Below are positions 51,861 to 59,630 of a stretch of DNA of 64,000 nt, in pieces (within the stretch, counting starts at the first letter, position 1; the number at the start of each line of letters is the position of its first letter). The translations under genes and the position numbers were made by a program. Under the pieces are notes generated by a model. That model was not told the DNA's origin. It saw only the letters and a program-made list of their open reading frames with translations, and did not search any database. Source of the DNA: Exiguobacterium oxidotolerans JCM 12280 (GTDB lineage Bacteria; Bacillota; Bacilli; Exiguobacteriales; Exiguobacteriaceae); assembly GCF_000702625.1 (NCBI RefSeq), contig NZ_JNIS01000001.1, forward strand, positions 62,001-126,000, given 5' to 3'.

Positions 51861-52769
51861 ATGTTTCAACAACTACGTACATCCTTAAAACAATCCGTCC
51901 TCGGACAGGACCATGTCATCGATCATCTGTTGATCGGCATGCTCGCCGAAGGACATGTCTTACTGGAAGATCGACCGGGTACCGGCAAGACGACACTCGC
52001 TAAGGCATTGGCGCAGTCGCTCGATGCGAAGTTTTCCCGTGTCCAGTGTACAGCTGATACGCTACCGACCGATTTACTCGGAATGGAGTTGTTCAATCCG
52101 TTGACCGGCTCATTCGAACAACGATTCGGTCCTCTGTTCGCCAACATCGTCCTCGTCGATGAAATCAACCGGACGACCCCGCGCACCCAGTCTGCGCTCC
52201 TTGAAGCGATGGCGGAAGCACAAGTCACAATCGGTGACACGTCCTATACGTTACCGCAACACTTTTTTGTCATCGCGACACAAAATCCGTTCGATGGACA
52301 AGGAACGTTCCCGTTGCCTCAAGCTCAGCTCGATCGTTTTTTGTTCAAACTTTCGTTCACGCCGCTCGACCGGACTGCTGAAAAAGCACTTTTGCGGGGC
52401 GCACATCTCGAGGCGATGGATCTTCATCTCCCACTCGAGCAATTGAACGCCTGGAAACAGGAAGTCGCAGCCGTAACCATCGAAGACACGGTCGAGGACT
52501 ACCTCCTTGATGTATGTGACGCCCTACGAGCGCACCGTGACATCGAAATCGGTCCGAGTCCGCGGGCGACGCTTGCCTTGCTGAAAGCGGCAAAAGCACG
52601 CGCCTGGATGCATGAGCGGAATTACGTGACGCCGGAAGATATCAAGAGCTTGGCTACCCCTTTGCTCGCCCATCGTCTCGTCTTGACCCTTGAAGCGACG
52701 TTGAAGATGACGAATGAACGACTCGTCAAACAAACACTCGAATCTTTGACTGTACCGACTGAGGTGTAA
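51861..52769 (+). CDS. MoxR-family AAA+ ATPase
   Basis: 302 residues: Walker A RPGTGKTTLAKAL (about 39-51), Walker B/sensor region VLVDEINRTTPRTQSALLEAMAE, sensor 1 FVIATQNPFDGQGTFPLPQAQLDRF and a lid with the R-finger. MoxR ATPases act as chaperones that insert metals or assemble membrane complexes. It is followed by a DUF58 gene and a DUF4129 membrane gene, the standard MoxR cluster of bacilli. GGGGGAATTATTTT precedes the ATG. Confidence 0.93.
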   Translation: MFQQLRTSLKQSVLGQDHVIDHLLIGMLAEGHVLLEDRPGTGKTTLAKALAQSLDAKFSRVQCTADTLPTDLLGMELFNPLTGSFEQRFGPLFANIVLVDEINRTTPRTQSALLEAMAEAQVTIGDTSYTLPQHFFVIATQNPFDGQGTFPLPQAQLDRFLFKLSFTPLDRTAEKALLRGAHLEAMDLHLPLEQLNAWKQEVAAVTIEDTVEDYLLDVCDALRAHRDIEIGPSPRATLALLKAAKARAWMHERNYVTPEDIKSLATPLLAHRLVLTLEATLKMTNERLVKQTLESLTVPTEV

Positions 52770-52771
52770 CC

Positions 52772-53818
52772 ATGCAATTGATTACACCTAAAGCATTCCA
52801 TCCCATCTTCTTATTTCTCGTCGGAGTAAGTGGTGTCTTTTGCGCCCTATATGGTTCACTCGTCCTCGCCAGTCTATTCGTCGCCTATGTCCTCTACGGC
52901 TGGTATATGCCGAAGTGCCTCGAATACTTAGCTAAACAGATCGACGTCCGATTGGTTGAGACGACACGTGCCTTTCGTGACGATGAACTCGCAATCCCGT
53001 TTACGTTCGAAAACCGGGCAAGGTTCCCGCTCGGTAAAGTCACTGTATCCGGTTTGCTCGGGGACCAGGTCCGAATCGATGGTGCAGGCAGTCAATTTTG
53101 GCGGCATCACCTGTTCGTCGGTAAAAATCAAATCGTTCCGTTCGAAATTGACGTCATCGCCGCACATCGCGGAACGATTCGGATTCAGTCGTTCGATGTG
53201 ATGATTTCAGATCCGTTCCATACGATGACGGTCTACTTGACATTACCGATTCAACAACTCGGGCATGTCTTCCCGGACTTCGCCCCTGCTTCCGTCGAAT
53301 GGAACGAACGGCAAATCCCCGGTGAGACGGTTGATCGGTCGAGCCCGTTCACGGACCGGTCGAGCTTTCATTCCGTCGTCCCTTATGCGGGAGACGCCAA
53401 GACAATTTACTGGTCAGCATATGCGAAGACGAGCGAACTCTATTCCTATCAATACGACCGTGTCCGGAATCATGATTATGCCGTCATCATCGACGGTCTG
53501 TCCGGTGACGGATTGTCCTTGCGGAGTGACTTTGAAAAACTGCTGTCCCGTGGTGCGACCATCATTCGAGAACTCGAAAAACAAGGTGCCTCTTACAGTC
53601 TTTGGATTTCGATGGTCAATCGGGATGGTCAGTGGTACCATGTTCCGTCCGGAAAAGGAAAGGAACAGTTTTTACGGACGATGGAGTGCTTGGCGCGCCT
53701 GTCAGAATACGACTTACCACTTGAGCGCCGCTATTTCATGAAACGTCTCCAACGGGCCGTCCCGTCGACGACTGCCGCAATCCACCTCGGTCATCAGCAA
53801 AAGGAGGTGAGCGCATGA
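52772..53818 (+). CDS. DUF58 protein
   Basis: 348 residues: two N-terminal membrane helices (about 12-50), a beta-rich middle and the DUF58 block DRSSFHSVVPYAGDAKTIYWSAYAKTSELYSYQYD near 190-225 (the usual REYxxGDxxRxIxW motif varies). A von Willebrand-like region follows. It starts two bases after the MoxR gene and probably is a MoxR client. Confidence 0.88.
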   Translation: MQLITPKAFHPIFLFLVGVSGVFCALYGSLVLASLFVAYVLYGWYMPKCLEYLAKQIDVRLVETTRAFRDDELAIPFTFENRARFPLGKVTVSGLLGDQVRIDGAGSQFWRHHLFVGKNQIVPFEIDVIAAHRGTIRIQSFDVMISDPFHTMTVYLTLPIQQLGHVFPDFAPASVEWNERQIPGETVDRSSPFTDRSSFHSVVPYAGDAKTIYWSAYAKTSELYSYQYDRVRNHDYAVIIDGLSGDGLSLRSDFEKLLSRGATIIRELEKQGASYSLWISMVNRDGQWYHVPSGKGKEQFLRTMECLARLSEYDLPLERRYFMKRLQRAVPSTTAAIHLGHQQKEVSA

Positions 53819-54792
53819 TGTTGCTCTGGTGGTTCCTCATCATCAGTCTCTTACAGACGATGGCACTCCCGTTGCTTGCCTTTGCACTGCTTGCCGTCCT
53901 ACCCGTTCGGAAAGTCCGGATTCTTCTGCAAGTGATCGCTGCGCTCGCCCTGTTTTATGTATCACCATTGATCAGCATCATCTTATTGTTGGCGACTGCG
54001 ATCGGTGCCTTCCTCGAGACGATCGAACTCGAATACCGCTTTGCTTTGACAGGTGCGGTCTTCGTCGGGATTTGTTTTTTGTACCCCGGACTGACACCAC
54101 CGCTCCTCGCCTATGTCTTGCTTGGTCTACTCGTCCTGACACCGTTCTTAAAGCGACATCTCGTCGAGTGGCGCCGGATTTTGACGAGCGTCTCACTCGC
54201 CTTCGGACTTAGCTTTTTGCTCGTCTTCCTTCTTCGCCTGATGAAGGAAGCATTGTTCGGATCCGTCGCGAATTTAATGCGCCCCGCCTTTGAGGCATTC
54301 GGCTCACTCTTTACGTGGACGATCCCCCTTTCGGAAAAGGTCGATGAAAAAATGCAGACGGGTGCAAACCTCGGCAACATGGAAGCGGTCGAACCGATCA
54401 AACAAGGGACGATGAACGCCGCGACGGTCCAGGTGTTTAATTATGCCGCCTTCGCACTCGCTCTCCTCGTCGTCGGACTGATGTTCTATTTCCTCCGTAA
54501 ACGACGCGTCGTCACGGTGGAGCAGGACGAGATCGTCCGACCAACCGCCAAAAAGCGGACGAAGGTCGCGAAAAAGCACAGTCAGCACCCGTTGCTCCAA
54601 CTCGCCTCGCAACTGGAGCAAGCCTTTCCACGCAAACGCGATGAGACGACATACGAATGGCTTGAGCGAATCGCCTTCCCGGAAGTCGAGCGTAATGCCC
54701 GCTTGATTGACGGAATCGAGTTTAGTCAAAGTGAACCGGCCTATGACTTGCAAGTTTTCCGTCGTCAGGTTCGGGAACGTATGGAAGAATAA
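53815..54792 (+). CDS. membrane protein with C-terminal DUF4129-like tail
   Basis: 325 residues: seven or so membrane helices in the first two thirds, one helix at about 205-225 and a cytoplasmic tail with the TTYEWLERIAFPEVERNARLIDGIEF motif (DUF4129-like, about 280-315). In the related YebA/TgpA proteins a transglutaminase domain lies between; here it is missing. It overlaps the DUF58 gene by four bases (ATGA). With MoxR and DUF58 it forms a three-gene unit. Confidence 0.8.
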   Translation: MMLLWWFLIISLLQTMALPLLAFALLAVLPVRKVRILLQVIAALALFYVSPLISIILLLATAIGAFLETIELEYRFALTGAVFVGICFLYPGLTPPLLAYVLLGLLVLTPFLKRHLVEWRRILTSVSLAFGLSFLLVFLLRLMKEALFGSVANLMRPAFEAFGSLFTWTIPLSEKVDEKMQTGANLGNMEAVEPIKQGTMNAATVQVFNYAAFALALLVVGLMFYFLRKRRVVTVEQDEIVRPTAKKRTKVAKKHSQHPLLQLASQLEQAFPRKRDETTYEWLERIAFPEVERNARLIDGIEFSQSEPAYDLQVFRRQVRERMEE

Positions 54793-54794
54793 AA

Positions 54795-54831
54795 AAAATC
54801 TCCATCTCTGTAACAGAGAATGGAGATTTTT
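54795..54831. terminator. terminator of the MoxR operon
   Basis: AAAATCTCCAT (54795-54805) pairs with ATGGAGATTTT (54820-54830), inner CTCTG/CAGAG. Confidence 0.85.
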
Positions 54832-54941
54832 CATTTAGTTGAATCAATTTTCGATGCTTTACGTGCGATGACGACGATAAAGACGATCGCACCGACAGGA
54901 AGCACTAACGGCATCCAGTCGAGGATATACTGTGTGTTCAT
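54831..54941 (-). CDS. 36-residue single-helix membrane peptide
   Basis: An uninterrupted frame gives MNTQYILDWMPLVLPVGAIV and then a basic end ARKASKIDSTK. It has one membrane helix (9-26), inside-positive tail and a strong ribosome binding site (AAGGGGGGG, five bases before the ATG). Its stop touches the MoxR operon terminator, so it is transcribed convergently. Small single-pass proteins of this type are often toxins or regulators of membrane enzymes, but nothing here shows which. Confidence 0.6.
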   Translation of the reverse strand: MNTQYILDWMPLVLPVGAIVFIVVIARKASKIDSTK

Positions 54942-55011
54942 GGTATCCCCCCCTTATTGGCATGAGCTATAAGCGTAGCATATTCCAAATAACGGGATGA
55001 TGCAAGTCTCG

Positions 55012-55338
55012 TTACAGCCGCGGTAAGACCGAATAAGCGATTGAATAATACAGTAAAATACTTGTTGCAAGCGAATAGACGACAAGAATCACCGGGATAT
55101 GTTTGAGTTGACCACGACGTTTAAAGAGACGAATCGAAAAAATTGTAATGGCTAGTGCAAAGAGTGGACTAAAACCAAAAATGACGATATCCATCGTTTC
55201 TAATAATTCTTCCGCAAAAAGTAAGTTAAAAGCAAAAATAAACAATAAGTACCAGGAGATATAGGATAGACAGACGAAGAATAGATACAATAGTCCATCC
55301 ATCCAACCCCGTGTACGGCGATTTTCCATCTGTTGCAT
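55012..55338 (-). CDS. small hypothetical membrane protein
   Basis: 108 residues, three membrane helices (about 15-42, 50-68, 82-104). No family recognised. GGAGGAACGTC precedes the ATG. Stands alone upstream of the small peptide gene on the same strand. Confidence 0.72.
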   Translation of the reverse strand: MQQMENRRTRGWMDGLLYLFFVCLSYISWYLLFIFAFNLLFAEELLETMDIVIFGFSPLFALAITIFSIRLFKRRGQLKHIPVILVVYSLATSILLYYSIAYSVLPRL

Positions 55339-55432
55339 GACGTTCCTCCTACATAAGTATCAGATACCCTTAATAGTAGACGGAAAAGATACGCGAAAAT
55401 ATTCAAATATGAATATACGACAAAAAACGACA

Positions 55433-55464
55433 AAAAGTGTCCTTTCACTTGCTAGGACACTTTT
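55433..55464. terminator. terminator of the WYL regulator
   Basis: AAAAGTGTCCT (55433-55443) pairs with AGGACACTTTT (55454-55464). Confidence 0.8.
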
Positions 55465-55471
55465 CGCAGCA

Positions 55472-56476
55472 TTAGTTTACAACAGAACTTTCTTGATAGA
55501 TTCGCGCCAACTGAAGAACCTTCTCTTTAAACGCCTCACGCCGCTCGCTCGGTTCGATGATTTCAGCTTGGTGAGCAAATTGAATCAACCATATCATGAA
55601 GCCTTCCGAGAAGAGGGCACTGACCTTAACCTCGAACCATTCTTCGTCGATTCGTCGACAGCGGATGTCCGTACCGAATCGATCGACGACCGTCGGCATG
55701 ACACTTTCGTGAAATTTCAACGTCAGTTGCTCATCTTCCCCTCCGTACATGTTGAACATGTTACTTAAGTAGGAAGGATCCACCTCGACCGGAGTCTCTG
55801 CCGGTTCGAATACACTGCACTGGACGATCCGGTCGACACGATATGTCCGAATCTGCTGGACACGTTCATCGCGACCGATTAAGTAATAGTTCCCGTTATC
55901 GACAATTAAGTGCGCCGGTGTGACGAGATAAAAATCACCGTCTCGGCGGAGCTCGAACTTCCGCGTCCGTTCATTAAACTTCCCTTGGTACTGGAAGCTG
56001 ATGATTTCTTGTTCCGTAATTGCCTTTTGAATCGTATCGATCGAGAACGGAATCACACCTTTTGGTTTTTTGACCGTATGGATGACGGGGTTCAACGTCT
56101 TCGCCAACCGCTCGCTCGTCAACGATGGAATCGTTCGAACAAGCGCCTGCGTCTCACTTTCCGAAATGAACTTCGCACTCGCGATCGCGTCGACGAGTAA
56201 ACGCAACTGGTGGTGCTCAAACCGCCGACTGACGAGATGGTATGGCGTCGCCAGTCCATTTTTCGTCTCTTCTTTAACGACATCAAACCCTGATTTCGCG
56301 AGGGCCTCGATATCGTCCTTCAGCGATTTTCGTGATAATTTTTCAATCAATCCTCGTTTTGATAAAGCGATACTCAAGTCTTCTAACGTCAAGGTCTCCT
56401 CTTCGTCCGAGTATTTTTCAAAAATATCTCGAACAGCCAGTAAGCGATCACGGTTTGATAATTTTTCAGTAGGCAC
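55472..56476 (-). CDS. WYL-domain transcriptional regulator
   Basis: 334 residues: an N-terminal winged helix-turn-helix (about 8-75), a central WYL domain (about 155-225, with SFQYQGKFNERTRKFEL and NYYLIGRDERVQQIRTYRVDRI) and a C-terminal WCX extension. WYL domains sense nucleic-acid or small-molecule ligands. It is divergent from an alpha/beta hydrolase, with a palindrome TATACT-TCG-AGTATA (56513-56527) in the shared gap, so it probably regulates both genes. Confidence 0.9.
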   Translation of the reverse strand: MPTEKLSNRDRLLAVRDIFEKYSDEEETLTLEDLSIALSKRGLIEKLSRKSLKDDIEALAKSGFDVVKEETKNGLATPYHLVSRRFEHHQLRLLVDAIASAKFISESETQALVRTIPSLTSERLAKTLNPVIHTVKKPKGVIPFSIDTIQKAITEQEIISFQYQGKFNERTRKFELRRDGDFYLVTPAHLIVDNGNYYLIGRDERVQQIRTYRVDRIVQCSVFEPAETPVEVDPSYLSNMFNMYGGEDEQLTLKFHESVMPTVVDRFGTDIRCRRIDEEWFEVKVSALFSEGFMIWLIQFAHQAEIIEPSERREAFKEKVLQLARIYQESSVVN

Positions 56477-56512
56477 GGTACATCCTCATTTCCTATCGTT
56501 ACGATATTTGAT

Positions 56513-56527
56513 TATACTTCGAGTATA
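56513..56527. promoter_or_regulatory. palindrome between WYL regulator and hydrolase
   Basis: TATACT-TCG-AGTATA, perfect, inside the 113-base divergent gap. Candidate operator for the WYL protein; the A/T-rich surroundings hold possible -10 boxes in both directions. Confidence 0.45.
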
Positions 56528-56589
56528 CCGTAAATAAATAATAATATTAACAATAAATTGGTAAAATTTATATCGTTAGGAGAATTTGG

Positions 56590-57438
56590 ATGCATTTGAT
56601 TGGTGAATGGAAGGAACAACAATTTGATTACCGGGATAGCGGAACAGGTCCCATCATTCTGTTAATCCACGGGACACAGTCCGATTACCGGGAGATTTAT
56701 CATGTCGAAAAATTAATTCGCGCCGGGTACCGCGTGATCGTCCCGTCCCGTCCCGGATACGGAAAAACTCCGCTACGGTTAGCGGAGTCCCCTGTCGAGC
56801 TAGCAGCGTTCTATAAAGGTTGGATGCAGGCGCGTGGTTTTACACGCTATACCATCTACGGCATCTCAGCGGGCGGTCCGACAGCAATCGCCCTAGCGAG
56901 CCAAAACGATGCTGCTTGCTCACTCGTTTTAGCGTGTGCGATGTCTCATCAAATTTCACTTCCATACCAGAACGTATTGATTCAACCGCTCTTGCAACGT
57001 CCACTCCACTTCATTCAGTGGGCATTATGGACGTATGTCAAAGATAAGTTAAAAAAATTTCCTGAAGAGGCGTCCGTCCGGATGGTCGAAATGACGAGCC
57101 TATTGCAACGCAGTGACATTCGGTCGCTCTTGACGCATGAGGATGAACGCTTATTGTATGCCGTCGGACTACAAAACGGTCCCGGGCGCGGCGTCTTGTT
57201 CGACATTACTCAGCAGCTTGAGCGACAGACACTCGAAACGGTCAGCTGCCCAGTCCTAATCGTCCATTCACAAGCCGATCGCGCCGTCCCGTTCGAGCAT
57301 GCCCGCTATACGCAGCGTCTGATCCCTCATGCCCAGTTCATCGAATCGAAAAGTCCGGGTCATTTGATTTGGATTGGTCCTTCGGCACGACGAGATGAAC
57401 GAATGATTGAACGGTTCATCACATTAAATCACCTGTAA
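56590..57438 (+). CDS. alpha/beta hydrolase
   Basis: 282 residues: HGTQSDYREIY oxyanion region (27-37), GISAGG with Ser93, an Asp in SQADRAVPFEHA and His in SPGHLIWIG. A cap of about 70 residues (HQISLPYQNVLIQPLLQRPLHFIQW...) is helical. The substrate is unknown. It is divergent from the WYL regulator and its 3' end overlaps the next minus-strand gene by 15 bases. AGGAG precedes the ATG. Confidence 0.87.
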   Translation: MHLIGEWKEQQFDYRDSGTGPIILLIHGTQSDYREIYHVEKLIRAGYRVIVPSRPGYGKTPLRLAESPVELAAFYKGWMQARGFTRYTIYGISAGGPTAIALASQNDAACSLVLACAMSHQISLPYQNVLIQPLLQRPLHFIQWALWTYVKDKLKKFPEEASVRMVEMTSLLQRSDIRSLLTHEDERLLYAVGLQNGPGRGVLFDITQQLERQTLETVSCPVLIVHSQADRAVPFEHARYTQRLIPHAQFIESKSPGHLIWIGPSARRDERMIERFITLNHL

Positions 57439-58092
57439 ACGAACATGTAACTTCATTTTTTCATTTTCCTCGACAATCGAGATGATTCCCCGGGCCGTCA
57501 ATTCGTCGATCGCCTGCTCCGTCCGTTCTTCGTTCAAGCGGGCACAACGGGCGATTTCTGCGATGCCCATTCGACAGGACAGTTGATTCGCTTTGATTTT
57601 CGACGAAGGTTTGGCGACGGACCGTTGCAACAAACGCCAAAAGACATGACGGGCGTCGTCCGATAATGCATAGGCGTTCTTTTCAATGACAGGGGGTACA
57701 TACCGAATGTCTTCACGGATCCGACGAATTAAGTACAGGCTGAGCCATTCCTCGAGTTCAGCTTGAATTCGGAAAAATTCAAACCACCAAAGTTGATCAA
57801 GCGCGTCTTCCTCATCGCGGCTGAGCATCCAGCTCGGTGGGATTTGATCAAACTCCTCTTCAAGCCAATCCTCATAATCAAGTGCCGTCTCATAGAGGAC
57901 TTGCGGCGAAATTTGAGCCAACGATTCCCGTGATTTATAAATATCAAAGCTCATCCGACGGAAGTGTTCGACGGACGCTGCGACTTGACTGAGCTGGACG
58001 AACTTTTTCGTGATGAGACGAGCGAGACCGTCTAAATCATGGTGCATCGCATAAAGGTGTTTTTCTAAAGCAATCAAAATACTTCTTTCCAT
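57424..58092 (-). CDS. hypothetical protein with C-terminal winged helix
   Basis: 222 residues, cytoplasmic, mainly helical. The last 60 residues (MGIAEIARCARLNEERTEQAIDELTARGIISIVEENEKMKLHV) have the layout of a winged helix-turn-helix. The first part is rich in Trp, Leu and Glu and has no family I know. It may be a DNA-binding regulator. AGGAGG precedes the ATG. It overlaps the convergent hydrolase end. Confidence 0.72.
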   Translation of the reverse strand: MERSILIALEKHLYAMHHDLDGLARLITKKFVQLSQVAASVEHFRRMSFDIYKSRESLAQISPQVLYETALDYEDWLEEEFDQIPPSWMLSRDEEDALDQLWWFEFFRIQAELEEWLSLYLIRRIREDIRYVPPVIEKNAYALSDDARHVFWRLLQRSVAKPSSKIKANQLSCRMGIAEIARCARLNEERTEQAIDELTARGIISIVEENEKMKLHVRLQVI

Positions 58093-58243
58093 CAGACGTT
58101 TCCTCCTCTTTTCCTGGTGTGCTGATAGTCTTTTTCCGCAATCCCGGTTTTCAAAACCATTCTTAGAAGCAAATCAGTTTATTTCAACGTTTCCTTTGTC
58201 TTACAATGGACAAATAGTGATTAATGAAGGAGATGGAACGAAA

Positions 58244-58780
58244 ATGTTTACGATTTACGGCAGTTCTAGAAAAGGGAACAGTGAATGGCTCGGTGTCCGC
58301 GCACTCGAAGGCATTCCTCATGCCTCGGTCGATTTAGCCAACACGATGATTCAACCTGTGGAAGACCGACGGCATCATGGTGGGTTCTTACCGATTGGCG
58401 ATGATTACCGGCGGATTGTGGAAGAAATGCTCGAGCATGACGACATCGTGTTCATCACGCCAATCTACTGGTATTCGATGTCCACGAAGATGAAGCTCTT
58501 CATCGACCGCTTCAGTGAATCGTTGCGTGATGAAGACTTACGTTTCCGGGAGCGGATGCAAGGCAAGCGATTCCACCTGATTGCTGTCGGCGGTGATGAT
58601 CCAAAAGAAAAAGGACGCGCTCTCGTGACGCAGTTCGACCATATCGCGACCTTTTTAGGGGCCCGTCTTGAAACGGCGATCCTCGCGGAAGGGAATGCAC
58701 CGGGGGACGTCGTACACGATACGGTCGCCCTTGCAGAGATTGATGCGTTCCGAGAAAAAATGTCAAAAGCGTACGTTTAA
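58244..58780 (+). CDS. flavodoxin-fold NAD(P)H-dependent FMN reductase/quinone reductase
   Basis: 178 residues. Start IYGSSRKGNSEWLGVRAL has the FMN phosphate loop SRKGNSE, and ITPIYWYSMSTKMKLFIDR (about 83-101) is the typical flavin-contact segment of the NADPH-dependent FMN reductase and WrbA-like families. It should reduce flavin, quinones or azo/nitro compounds. Start 58244 follows GAAGGAGATGG; an earlier in-frame start adds residues without support. Confidence 0.88.
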   Translation: MFTIYGSSRKGNSEWLGVRALEGIPHASVDLANTMIQPVEDRRHHGGFLPIGDDYRRIVEEMLEHDDIVFITPIYWYSMSTKMKLFIDRFSESLRDEDLRFRERMQGKRFHLIAVGGDDPKEKGRALVTQFDHIATFLGARLETAILAEGNAPGDVVHDTVALAEIDAFREKMSKAYV

Positions 58781-58849
58781 GGAAAGTTATGTAAGGGAAT
58801 CTTTTGATTAGTTCCATTCTGTAGGCAGACTAATCGGAGGTGGCGATAG

Positions 58850-59017
58850 ATGTTACAGTCGAAAAAACGCAATGAACGCAAGTGGAAACGACTTAAGACA
58901 CGCAATCATATCGTTTTACTAGAACAGCTATTTCAAACGGATGAAGAAATACGGGTCGTGCGACCACGACTTGATTCTCACCCCACGCCCTTAAATCCGA
59001 TCGAGCCTTCTCGTTAA
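58850..59017 (+). CDS. 55-residue basic hypothetical protein
   Basis: Unbroken frame beginning MLQSKKRNERKWKRLKTRNH, then a hydrophobic patch (IVLLEQLF) and a proline-rich end. The first half is strongly basic and would bind nucleic acid or acidic lipids. GGAGGTGG lies nine bases before the ATG. A strong terminator follows its stop. The family is unknown; conserved small basic proteins of this type occur in Exiguobacterium-like genomes, but I cannot verify that here. Confidence 0.6.
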   Translation: MLQSKKRNERKWKRLKTRNHIVLLEQLFQTDEEIRVVRPRLDSHPTPLNPIEPSR

Positions 59018-59032
59018 GTCGTATAGGACAAA

Positions 59033-59066
59033 AAAAGACGCATTTGCAATCGCAAATGCGTCTTTT
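59033..59066. terminator. bidirectional terminator
   Basis: AAAAGACGCATTTGC (59033-59047) pairs with GCAAATGCGTCTTTT (59052-59066), loop AATC. Confidence 0.9.
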
Positions 59067-59072
59067 GACTGT

Positions 59073-59534
59073 TTAGTCGTTTTTGAGCTTCACATTTTGG
59101 TCGGCAGGCAACGTTGTCGTCGTTTCCTCTTCTTCAAGCTTCGGTACACCCGCTCCATAATCTTTCGATTCATCTGCGACGTAAGATGCAGCATAGGCCG
59201 GGTTGATTAAGTCTGACTTCGATCCAACAATGACGATATGGCCATGGCGGACTTCATCTTCCAAACTTTCTGCAACATCTTTCGTCATGCCAAGTTCAGA
59301 TAGTTGAGCGATACGATCTTTTCGATTACTACGGACGGTCGCCATCAATGTTTCAAAAAAAGATTTTTTCGTGACGCGGTAAGCAAGCGTCTGTGTATCG
59401 TTCGCTATCCGTTCTGCCAGTTCCTCGTCTTTTGCAAAAATATAAATTTGTTTATTGGAATACCCGCCTGACTTTAAACTCGTTACTTCTGCATCGACGC
59501 CAGTCATGTCACGGACAATACGTGTTTCAATCAT
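59073..59534 (-). CDS. YflT-like general stress protein
   Basis: 153 residues. The N-terminal domain (DMTGVDAEVTSLKSGGYSNKQIYIFAKDEE, YRVTKKSFFETLMATVRSNRKDRIAQLSELGMTKDVAESLEDEVRHGHIVIV) matches the heat- and stress-induced YflT/GSP17M family. An acidic tail follows. Function is unknown; in Bacillus it belongs to the SigB regulon. A good SigB-like promoter is visible upstream. GGAGATG precedes the ATG. Confidence 0.88.
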   Translation of the reverse strand: MIETRIVRDMTGVDAEVTSLKSGGYSNKQIYIFAKDEELAERIANDTQTLAYRVTKKSFFETLMATVRSNRKDRIAQLSELGMTKDVAESLEDEVRHGHIVIVGSKSDLINPAYAASYVADESKDYGAGVPKLEEEETTTTLPADQNVKLKND

Positions 59535-59587
59535 GTTCGTTCATCTCCTTCATACTAAGCCTCAGTTGGCTGTCTCAATATAAAGTT

Positions 59588-59612
59588 ATTCCCGAAACAT
59601 AATGAATAAAAC
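59588..59612 (-). promoter_or_regulatory. SigB-like promoter of YflT-like gene
   Basis: On the minus strand GTTTTA (59612-59607), 13 bases, GGGAAT (59593-59588), against the consensus GTTTAA-N12-14-GGGTAT. It lies 53 bases before the start and matches the expected regulation of the family. Confidence 0.7.
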
Positions 59613-59630
59613 ATGGATTTCAAAAACTGC

